Below are positions 1 through 5,395 of a DNA stretch of 7,503 nt, piece after piece. Location of the stretch: assembly GCA_003646525.1 (NCBI GenBank), contig QMKU01000056.1, positions 1 to 7,503 of the forward strand, read 5' to 3'. Source of the DNA: Campylobacterota bacterium (GTDB lineage Bacteria; Campylobacterota; Campylobacteria; Campylobacterales; Sulfurovaceae). Position numbers and translations under genes: made by a program. The stretch's first letter is position 1, and each line of letters opens with the position of its first letter. The notes beneath the pieces were generated by a model, which saw only the letters and a list, made by a program, of their open reading frames with translations, searched no databases and was not told the origin of the DNA.

Positions 1-141
1 TGATTTACCAAATCTTCGTGGGCGGATGAGGAATAGGTATCTTCCATATAGCTCTATCTTTGGGATGAAGTGAGTCTTGTCTACATAGTAGTAATTATTT
101 AGTTTCAAGTCTCTGAAGTCACTTATGCCATAGGGTATCAT
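1..141 (-). CDS. AAA-ATPase-like / PD-(D/E)XK family protein (DUF1703 type), N-terminal fragment, cut by window edge
   Basis: The complement of 141 down to 1 is open for 47 codons and runs off the left edge. It begins MIPYGISDFRDL, continues with NNYYYVDKTHFI and ends IRPRRFGKS at the edge. This order (a P-x-G-I-S-x-F opening, Y-x-VDKT, then F/L-x-RPRRFGKS) is the hallmark N-terminus of the AAA-ATPase-like family, usually about 500 residues with a C-terminal PD-(D/E)XK nuclease-like domain. RFGKS is the start of its Walker-A-like loop. The start at 139-141 is supported by AAAAAGG (149-155) seven bases upstream and by an in-frame stop further upstream. A weak -35/-10 pair (TTGAAA 192-197, TATCAA 170-175, spacer 16, minus strand) may drive it. 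The cellular role of the family is not well established; members are often multi-copy and patchily distributed. The rest of the gene, including any nuclease domain, cannot be seen. Confidence 0.85.
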   Translation of the reverse strand, partial: MIPYGISDFRDLKLNNYYYVDKTHFIPKIELYGRYLFLIRPRRFGKS

Positions 142-225
142 ATCTGAGCCTTTTTGGTTTATTTTATCGTTGATATGTTAATGGAGGAGATTTTCAAGCA
201 AAGTTTATTTTGAAAGTTTGTAAAG

Positions 226-234
226 TGATATAAT
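226..234 (+). promoter_or_regulatory. Perfect extended -10 element facing into the 3' end of the superoxide reductase gene
   Basis: TGATATAAT matches the extended -10 consensus TGnTATAAT exactly on the plus strand. TTGAAA at 210-215 lies only 13 bases upstream of the hexamer, too close for a normal -35. No plus-strand gene follows, so a transcript from here would run antisense to the superoxide reductase gene. Such a match can occur by chance in AT-rich DNA. Confidence 0.25.
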
Positions 235-250
235 GCCCAAAAGTAGGGCA
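234..250 (-). terminator. Short GC-rich hairpin after the superoxide reductase gene, possible weak terminator
   Basis: TGCCC (234-238) and GGGCA (246-250) form a 5-bp stem with a 7-base loop, starting 10 bases beyond the stop codon of the superoxide reductase gene. On the minus strand it is followed by TTATATCACTTT, which is AT-rich but not a true U-run, so intrinsic termination would be weak. A competing 4-bp stem GTAG/CTAC (243-246/251-254) overlaps it. Confidence 0.35.
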
Positions 251-260
251 CTACGGAGGA

Positions 261-644
261 TTAGTTAACTGCTACTTCTACAGCAGTACCTTCCCAGATA
301 CCGTGCTTTGTGCAGTAGCCATGAGCAACAAGATTTAGTTTCTTTCCCGTTGGGATGATCGTGAATGTTGTTGTGTTGTGTGCTTTTATATTTCCAAGTG
401 TTCCTGGGATATAAGTCGCTTGAGCAAGTTTGATATTACCGTTGAAAAGTGTAACAGACTCGATATAGTGATCAAAATCATCAGGGTGAGTATACTCGTT
501 ACCCATCTTGATAGTGACTTCAAATGGCTCTCCAGCAGTTGCTGTCTCTGCACATGTGATAAACGGTGAGTGTCTATCGATAAGGTCTTTTTTTGCTTCT
601 CTATCTACTTCGCTGATATCTGTGTATTTGTTAATTTTTGGCAT
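261..644 (-). CDS. Superoxide reductase, one-iron (neelaredoxin / class II SOR-like)
   Basis: This 127-residue protein has the single-domain SOR fold, which reduces superoxide to hydrogen peroxide at a square-pyramidal Fe(His)4(Cys) centre in the cytoplasm, without making oxygen. All five expected ligands are visible: H25 in DRHSP, H53 and H59 in YTHPDDFDHY, and C111 and H114 in YCTKHGIWEG. There is no N-terminal desulforedoxin [FeCys4] domain, so it is the one-iron type. The usual E-K-H-x-P motif reads D23-R24-H25-S-P: both the Glu that caps ferric iron and the Lys that helps catalysis are replaced by similar residues. The start has GGA (651-653) six bases upstream in an A-rich leader. It has its own promoter and lies downstream of a structured element that separates it from the sdh operon, so it is probably monocistronic. 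Family assignment is firm; actual SOR activity with the D-R-H variant is inferred. Confidence 0.9.
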   Translation of the reverse strand: MPKINKYTDISEVDREAKKDLIDRHSPFITCAETATAGEPFEVTIKMGNEYTHPDDFDHYIESVTLFNGNIKLAQATYIPGTLGNIKAHNTTTFTIIPTGKKLNLVAHGYCTKHGIWEGTAVEVAVN

Positions 645-677
645 GTTATATCCTTTTTTTATTTTTTGTTATAGGGA

Positions 678-686
678 AGTATAGCA
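678..686 (-). promoter_or_regulatory. Extended -10 promoter of the superoxide reductase gene
   Basis: On the minus strand TGCTATACT (686 down to 678) fits the extended -10 form TGn-TATAmT. Upstream is the A/T tract AACTTTTTTTA and no -35 consensus, which is the normal sigma-70 pattern in Campylobacterota. Transcription would begin near 671, giving a leader of about 27 bases that is almost all A/T and contains the GGA ribosome site. Confidence 0.6.
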
Positions 687-747
687 TAAAAAAAGTTAAT
701 TAGGATAAATTTAGTCTTATTTGATATTTAAATTTGCTATTGTGTAG

Positions 748-798
748 TATTGCAACACTGTATCTGCCCGATTAGGGCAGTTTGTGTATCGTGCAATA
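748..798 (-). terminator. 51-base imperfect hairpin just after sdhE, probable 3'-end structure/terminator
   Basis: Three stem blocks nest in register: TATTGCA (748-754) with TGCAATA (792-798); ACAC (755-758) with GTGT (784-787); CTGCCC (764-769) with GGGCAG (775-780), closed by the loop GATTA. They are interrupted by a four-base bulge (788-791) and an internal loop (759-763 against 781-783), for 17 pairs in all. The structure starts 6 bases past the stop of sdhE, where a terminator or RNA-stabilising element of the sdh operon would lie. There is no U-tract on the minus-strand side, so it may protect the 3' end or act with Rho rather than terminate alone. Confidence 0.5.
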
Positions 799-804
799 GT
801 TGAA

Positions 805-1692
805 TTATGCAGGGTAAAGTTGTGTAGCTTTTTGGACATGGAAGTTGAGACCGATCTCTTTTTCTGTACATCCAAGTGCAAGCGCAACCATTTGTGGCAT
901 ATGAAGAACTGGTAATTCTACATCACGACCCATTGTTTTGCTTACACTATCTTGGTAGGTATCCATTTTTAAGTGACAGAGGGGACAAGGTGTGACCATT
1001 ATATCCGCATTGCTATCAATCGCATCGAGTAGTGCATTGCCTGCCAATACTTCAGAGGTATGATTTGCCTGAAGTTCAACATGGAAACCGCAACACTTAT
1101 TTTTGTGGGCATAATCAATAGGATTGCCTTCAAGAGCCTCTATCAATTGATCTAGTGAAGTAGGATTGTAAGGATTTTCTCCACCATTGCTTTTCTGATG
1201 AAGCTCAGAAGGTCGAATGTTGTGACAACCATAGAAAGGTGCGATATTGAGATGGCTAAGCGGTACCGTAACCTTATCTTTGATATTATCCAACCCATAT
1301 TCATCTATCAGTGCATACAAGAAGTGTTTGATTTCAGAGGTACCTTTGTACTCTAGTCCAACCTCTGCAAGTTTCTCATTTACTTTTGCTTTGAGTGCAG
1401 GATCTGTATCAAGCGCATGTTTGGTCATTGCAGAATTGAGCTGACATGTATTACAGATCGTGATCATCGTCAGACCTAACTTCTCTGCATAACAGATATT
1501 TCTGGCATTGAGAACATGTGCTAGAAACTCATCAAAGTCCTGCAAATGACTAGCGCCACAGCAGCTCGCCTCTTCGAGGATAGTGATCTCGACCCCTAGC
1601 TTCTCTGCTACGGCGAGTGTAGAGGAGAGTAGTTCAGGTGTAGATTGTTTAGCTGTACAACCTGTAAACAGTGCATATTTTAATTGGCTCAT
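805..1692 (-). CDS. sdhE: Succinate dehydrogenase/fumarate reductase subunit E, HdrB-like CCG-domain protein (SdhE/MfrE type)
   Basis: This 295-residue protein is the third subunit of a class-E succinate:quinone oxidoreductase and replaces the haem-bearing SdhC/D anchors. It has two complete cysteine-rich CCG domains related to heterodisulfide reductase subunit B: C12, C44-C45-G, C80 and C83 in the first, and C156, C200-C201-G, C236 and C239 (CPLC) in the second. In HdrB such motifs bind noncubane [4Fe-4S] clusters; here they should relay electrons between SdhB and quinone. No clear transmembrane helix is seen, so membrane attachment would be peripheral, through amphipathic segments. It follows sdhB after 9 bases; the stop of sdhB is fused to its Shine-Dalgarno site (TAAGGAG). 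It is not the flavinylation factor also named SdhE. Close homologues are the MfrE subunit of Wolinella and Campylobacter. Confidence 0.92.
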   Translation of the reverse strand: MSQLKYALFTGCTAKQSTPELLSSTLAVAEKLGVEITILEEASCCGASHLQDFDEFLAHVLNARNICYAEKLGLTMITICNTCQLNSAMTKHALDTDPALKAKVNEKLAEVGLEYKGTSEIKHFLYALIDEYGLDNIKDKVTVPLSHLNIAPFYGCHNIRPSELHQKSNGGENPYNPTSLDQLIEALEGNPIDYAHKNKCCGFHVELQANHTSEVLAGNALLDAIDSNADIMVTPCPLCHLKMDTYQDSVSKTMGRDVELPVLHMPQMVALALGCTEKEIGLNFHVQKATQLYPA

Positions 1693-1697
1693 TGTCT

Positions 1698-1704
1698 CTC
1701 CTTA
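1698..1704 (-). promoter_or_regulatory. Stop/Shine-Dalgarno fusion TAAGGAG at the sdhB-sdhE junction
   Basis: Read on the minus strand, the sdhB stop TAA (1704-1702) runs directly into GGAG (1701-1698), five bases before the sdhE ATG. The stop codon thus supplies the 5' part of the consensus TAAGGAG, so a terminating ribosome sits on the next gene's ribosome-binding site. Confidence 0.8.
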
Positions 1705-2706
1705 TATCTTCGGTAATTTATTTGTTTGTGAGATTTCGATCAGTTTCTGAATCTCATCAAGATTTTTAGACTTTGGCATATTGTCTACAAACGGAAGTGC
1801 ATCAGTGAAGTGAATCTTTCCAACTTTGAGCATCTTCAATGCAGTTTTGACATGCTTATGCATACCTAATGGACCCTCAGAGTATAGAACGATATCGGCT
1901 TCATCTAAGAAACCATTTTTCTTGATACTCTTCACAAAACCTTCTGCATGTTTAGTAGCTACATTACGACGGGCAACATTTTGCTCAAACTGCATATTGT
2001 GTAGTTTGGTGATCTTCTCGATAGGGTTGACATCTTTAGGGCAGGCTTCTGCACATTCAAAGCACTTGACACAGTCCCAGATACCTTGTGCTGGCTGAGC
2101 TGTTATCTCAAGTCTTTCAGTTCCTGCTTCATCACGAGGATCGATAGTGAAACGATAGGCAGCTGCAAAAGCAGCCGGACCGAAGAACTCTTCATTGACT
2201 TCAAGTGCAGGACAGGCATAGTGACAGTTACCGCACTGAATACAGTAGTCTGAATCTAGGAAATTTTCCACTTGTGCCATGGACATCTTGGTTTCGTTCT
2301 CTGGATGAGGATCAATATCTGCCACGACGAAAGGCTTGACAGCAGCGTGTTTCTCCCAGAAATCTCCTTTGTCGATGATCATATCTTTGACTGCTCTCTT
2401 TTTACTCTGAGGGTCAAAGATCAACTCATCGCCAAAAAGTTTAATCATATCCCAAGCATTTTCTTTGCAAGCGAGTACGGGTTTGCCATTGACTTTGATT
2501 GAGCAGGAACCACAGATGCCGTGACGGCATGAGCGCCTGTAGGAGAATGAACCATCATGCTCCCATTTGATACGATTGAGCAGATCTAGGATGAGCTCAT
2601 TGTTTTCTACTTCCATCTCATAGGTTTTATAATAAGGAAGGTAGTCTGTCTCCACATTAAAACGAAATGCTTTAATGGTTATTTTTTTATATTTTTCTGT
2701 AAACAT
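1702..2706 (-). CDS. sdhB: Succinate dehydrogenase/fumarate reductase iron-sulfur subunit
   Basis: This 334-residue subunit carries electrons between the SdhA flavin and SdhE. The N-terminal plant-type ferredoxin domain binds [2Fe-2S] through C60, C65, C68 (CRHGICGSC) and C80. The C-terminal part has two bacterial ferredoxin motifs: C155-x2-C158-x2-C161-x3-C165-P (CIQCGNCHYACP) and C212-x2-C215-x2-C218-x3-C222-P (CVKCFECAEACP). In classical SdhB/FrdB the last motif is C-x5-C-x3-C and holds [3Fe-4S]; here the extra C215 completes a four-cysteine set, so a second [4Fe-4S] cluster is expected, as known for archaeal and other class-E enzymes. About 100 residues follow the last motif, making it longer than the roughly 240-residue E. 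coli proteins. It starts 9 bases after sdhA with a strong GGAG site. Confidence 0.95.
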   Translation of the reverse strand: MFTEKYKKITIKAFRFNVETDYLPYYKTYEMEVENNELILDLLNRIKWEHDGSFSYRRSCRHGICGSCSIKVNGKPVLACKENAWDMIKLFGDELIFDPQSKKRAVKDMIIDKGDFWEKHAAVKPFVVADIDPHPENETKMSMAQVENFLDSDYCIQCGNCHYACPALEVNEEFFGPAAFAAAYRFTIDPRDEAGTERLEITAQPAQGIWDCVKCFECAEACPKDVNPIEKITKLHNMQFEQNVARRNVATKHAEGFVKSIKKNGFLDEADIVLYSEGPLGMHKHVKTALKMLKVGKIHFTDALPFVDNMPKSKNLDEIQKLIEISQTNKLPKI

Positions 2707-2711
2707 TTCTA

Positions 2712-2718
2712 CTCCTTA
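2712..2718 (-). promoter_or_regulatory. Stop/Shine-Dalgarno fusion TAAGGAG at the sdhA-sdhB junction
   Basis: The sdhA stop TAA (2718-2716) is followed at once by GGAG (2715-2712), five bases before the sdhB ATG. Same arrangement as at the sdhB-sdhE junction; it suggests coupled, stoichiometric translation of the subunits. Confidence 0.8.
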
Positions 2719-4428
2719 GTATGTTCGCTCTTGAGGCTCAAATTTACCCTGCACAACATCTGAATATTCTTGCGTGATATTGTACTCTTTGTCCATATAA
2801 GCATAGGTGTGTTTCATGAACTTCTCATCATTCCTGCTTGGGAAATCCTCACGGTAATGGGCACCCCGACTCTCTTCTCTCGCCAATCCACCCTCAACGA
2901 TAAAGAGTGAAAATTCTAGCATATGACCCAATTCAACCGCTTCTTGAAGCTCAGTGTTGAATATATTACTCTTGTCATCGATACGAATATTTTTGTAGCG
3001 CTTGAGCAGTTTTTTTATAGCAGAAGCTTGTAGTTTAAGTGATTTTGCCGTTCTGAAAACACCAGCATTGTCTGTCATACCCTGTTGTAGTTCTCCTCTC
3101 AAGGCATGAACTCGTTCATTTCCATTGTTTGTCTTGATCCAGTTGAACTCATCGAGCATTGCTTGTGCATCTTTGGTTGTGGCTTCTCTCAATTCAATAT
3201 TATCAATATCTCTGAGCATTGTTTCACCTGCATGTCGCCCAAACTGCAATGCTTCGAGTACAGAGTTGGCACCGAGTCTATTGGCACCGTGAACGGAAAC
3301 ACAAGCACATTCGCCTGCTGCATAGAAGCCTTCTACTAGCTCAGTAGGGGATTTTCGTACATGACAGTTGATATCGACAGGAATACCACCCATAGAGTAG
3401 TGCGCTGTTGCGGCGATCATTACAGGTTCCTTGAGCATGTCTTGTCCGAGGAATGTGATAGCAAGCTCTCGCAATTCTGGAAGCTTGGTCAAAATGATCT
3501 CAGGATCAAGATGTGTCAGATCTATCCATACTCCATCTTTTTCTGGACCGACACCACGACCTTCGAGCACCTCTTTGGTGATGGCGCGTGCGACGACATC
3601 TCGGGAAGCGAGCTCCATCGCGTTGGGTGCGTATTTTTCCATGAATCGTTCACCTTCAGAGTTGAGGAGATGACCACCTTCACCACGCGCAGCTTCTGAG
3701 ATCAGGACACCTGAACCACCTAGTCCGCTTGGGTGAAACTGAACAAACTCCATATCTTCCAACGGCAAACCATGTCTAGCAACGATAGAGAGTGCATCCC
3801 CTGTGTTGGCATGGGCGTTGGAGTTGATCTTGAAGGCTCTACCATATCCACCTGTAGCGAACATCACTACTTTTGCATTGAAAATCGCTGGTTTGCTATC
3901 CTTGATATCATAAGCAGCAACACCAGATACTTTATCATCCTTGTAGATGATATCTGAAGCATACCACTCATCAAAGACTTCAATCCCTGCACGGTCTGCC
4001 TGCTCATAAATTGTTTGAAGCAGTGTCAAGCCTGTACGATCTTTGGCATAACAGGCTCTTGGCTTGGACTGACCTCCAAATGGCCTAATAGCAATGTCGC
4101 CCTTTTCATCTCTGGAGAAAACAGCCCCCATGCGTTCTGCCCATCTGATCGTTTCAGGCGCTTTGTTGCACATAAGTTCTACGCAGTCTTGATCCGCTAG
4201 ATAATCACCACCTTTGACTGTGTCAAATTCGTGTAGTTCTATACTATCTTCTGGTCCAATTGCGGCATTGATGCCCCCCTGTGCTGCACCTGAGTGACTT
4301 CTCAGTGGGTGAAGTTTGGTGATGACGGCGGTTTTTTTGCCAGCTGCAGTTAGCTCTCTGGCGGCTGCGAGACCAGCCAGACCCGCACCGACAATGACGG
4401 CATCGTATTGATAGATTTTAACATCCAT
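2716..4428 (-). CDS. sdhA: Succinate dehydrogenase/fumarate reductase flavoprotein subunit
   Basis: This 570-residue catalytic subunit interconverts succinate and fumarate using covalently bound FAD. The Rossmann motif [11 protein letters not shown] (13-23) is followed by [10 protein letters not shown], where H45 is the expected FAD attachment site. Active-site landmarks are present: FHPSG with H232, RGEGG (248-252), SRDVVAR with R276, HYSMGG with H343, and NRLGANS with R384. The C-terminal domain carries [12 protein letters not shown]. Length is normal. The protein begins [16 protein letters not shown] with no twin-arginine leader, and an in-frame TAA at 4459-4461 excludes a longer N-terminus. 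The complex is therefore cytoplasmic-facing, unlike Wolinella MfrA, which is Tat-exported. The Shine-Dalgarno site AAGGA (4439-4443) lies 10 bases from the ATG. It is the first gene of sdhABE, divergent from thiL. Sequence alone does not settle whether it runs as dehydrogenase or reductase. Confidence 0.96.
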   Translation of the reverse strand: MDVKIYQYDAVIVGAGLAGLAAARELTAAGKKTAVITKLHPLRSHSGAAQGGINAAIGPEDSIELHEFDTVKGGDYLADQDCVELMCNKAPETIRWAERMGAVFSRDEKGDIAIRPFGGQSKPRACYAKDRTGLTLLQTIYEQADRAGIEVFDEWYASDIIYKDDKVSGVAAYDIKDSKPAIFNAKVVMFATGGYGRAFKINSNAHANTGDALSIVARHGLPLEDMEFVQFHPSGLGGSGVLISEAARGEGGHLLNSEGERFMEKYAPNAMELASRDVVARAITKEVLEGRGVGPEKDGVWIDLTHLDPEIILTKLPELRELAITFLGQDMLKEPVMIAATAHYSMGGIPVDINCHVRKSPTELVEGFYAAGECACVSVHGANRLGANSVLEALQFGRHAGETMLRDIDNIELREATTKDAQAMLDEFNWIKTNNGNERVHALRGELQQGMTDNAGVFRTAKSLKLQASAIKKLLKRYKNIRIDDKSNIFNTELQEAVELGHMLEFSLFIVEGGLAREESRGAHYREDFPSRNDEKFMKHTYAYMDKEYNITQEYSDVVQGKFEPQERTY

Positions 4429-4461
4429 GGTTGCTCTGTCCTTTGCATTGAATTTGGATTA

Positions 4462-4470
4462 ATTATAGCC
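4462..4470 (-). promoter_or_regulatory. -10 region of the sdhABE promoter
   Basis: On the minus strand GGC-TATAAT (4470 down to 4462) holds a consensus -10 hexamer. The -35 position (4485-4490, TCTCAA) does not match consensus, but an A-rich stretch lies between. Predicted start is near 4455, giving a leader of about 27 bases. The nine bases are the exact inverted copy of the thiL -10 block at 4512-4520. Confidence 0.55.
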
Positions 4471-4511
4471 AATGTTTTTTTCGGTTGAGATTAAGCACTT
4501 CCACGACAGTG

Positions 4512-4529
4512 GGCTATAATAGATTATAG
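4512..4529 (+). promoter_or_regulatory. -10 region of the thiL promoter with overlapping 7-bp palindrome
   Basis: GGCTATAAT (4512-4520) contains a consensus -10 hexamer at 4515-4520, predicting a start near 4527. The hexamer is part of a perfect palindrome, CTATAAT-AG-ATTATAG (4514-4529), which also creates a TATAAT on the minus strand (4528-4523). No -35 consensus is present at the expected place. The palindrome could be an operator or a chance result of AT-rich symmetry. Confidence 0.5.
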
Positions 4530-4576
4530 AGAGAACTATGTTACAATTTTGCCAAATTAGTGCGAAAGTAGGAGAC

Positions 4577-5395
4577 ATGGACAAGGAAGGGTTTTTGATT
4601 GATCAGTTAAATTCGGAATATATTGGCGATGATGGGGCAGTAGTGGAGGGAAGTATCTATAGTATGGATGCTTTTCATGAAGATGTGCATTTCAAAAGGG
4701 AGTGGATGACCTCTGCTCAGATCGGGAAAAAGGCGATGTTGATCAACCTCTCGGATGCCATTGCGATGAATGCAATACCTCTCTATGCCTTGGTATCAAT
4801 CTCCCTGCCTATATATATGAATGAAAAAGAGATCACTGAATTGATCCAGAGCTTAGAAGCGACAGCTGGAGAATATGCTTGCAAAATCATTGGGGGTGAT
4901 ACGGTTGGAGGTGACAAGCTCCATCTCTCTATCACTATTATTTCAAAAAGCGATGATCCCTTGTTGCGCAAGGGGCTTCAAGTGAATGATTTACTGGCTT
5001 ATACGGGTCATCTTGGTGAGAGTAAACGAGATTTAGATCAATTGATGCAAGGCAAAAAAATAGCTGAGGACTCCAGATTTTTTGAACCGACACTCCGACA
5101 AGAATTTATAAGCCAATCGAGAGAATACTTGCGTGTCGGCATGGATATCTCCGATGGACTCTATTGCGATACCAACAAACTGTTAGACTCTAATCATTTG
5201 GGATTTGAGTCCTTGATAGATATCAGTGATGAGATGGGAATGAGTGGTGAAGAGTATGAGATGCTGATAGGATTTGCCCCTGAAGTTTTGGGTCAAGTGA
5301 TGAAGATTGCAAAAGAGACGGATACAGCATTGACCATATATGCAAAAGTGGTGAAGAGCGAGAGAAGATTTATCTGCGCAAGTCACCATTTTTGA
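4577..5395 (+). CDS. thiL: Thiamine-monophosphate kinase
   Basis: This enzyme phosphorylates thiamine monophosphate with ATP to give thiamine diphosphate, the last step of cofactor synthesis, in the cytoplasm. From the chosen start it has 272 residues, shorter than the E. coli enzyme (about 325) but usual for Campylobacterota as I recall them. Motifs of the ThiL/PurM-type ATP-grasping fold appear in order: IGDDGAV (16-22), the SMDAFHEDVHF strand (29-39), NLSDAIAM (57-64), IGGDT (105-109), YTGHLGES (142-149), MDISDGL (189-195) and GEEYEML (224-230). The Asp residues of GDD, LSD, GGD and SDG are the likely Mg-ATP ligands. An in-frame ATG at 4538 would add 13 residues (MLQFCQISAKVGD); I prefer 4577 because family members typically start MDKE- or MNKE- and AGGAG (4570-4574) precedes it, although only two bases away. 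Its stop abuts the stop of the convergent porin gene. Confidence 0.92.
   Translation: MDKEGFLIDQLNSEYIGDDGAVVEGSIYSMDAFHEDVHFKREWMTSAQIGKKAMLINLSDAIAMNAIPLYALVSISLPIYMNEKEITELIQSLEATAGEYACKIIGGDTVGGDKLHLSITIISKSDDPLLRKGLQVNDLLAYTGHLGESKRDLDQLMQGKKIAEDSRFFEPTLRQEFISQSREYLRVGMDISDGLYCDTNKLLDSNHLGFESLIDISDEMGMSGEEYEMLIGFAPEVLGQVMKIAKETDTALTIYAKVVKSERRFICASHHF

Noticed and set aside
181..213. Ten-codon plus-strand ORF beginning ATGGAGGAG
   Set aside because: No ribosome-binding site before it, no recognisable product, and it sits upstream of the only nearby plus-strand -10.
3106..4200. Several plus-strand open frames of 60-112 codons inside sdhA
   Set aside because: They lie fully antisense to a well-conserved gene, have no promoter or ribosome site, and translate to sequence rich in Cys, His and Ser with no known pattern.
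4429..4461. A hidden Tat leader upstream of SdhA, as in MfrA
   Set aside because: An in-frame TAA at 4459-4461 and no upstream start or twin-arginine codons in the remaining 11 codons.
4485..4490. TTGAGA as a -35 box for thiL
   Set aside because: It is 24 bases from the -10 hexamer, well beyond the normal 16-18 base spacing.
4538..4576. Upstream in-frame ATG that would extend ThiL by 13 residues
   Set aside because: The extension MLQFCQISAKVGD has no family counterpart that I recall, and it would leave a leader of only about 11 bases from the predicted start. It remains possible because GAGAG lies at a workable distance before it and the SD at 4577 is unusually close.
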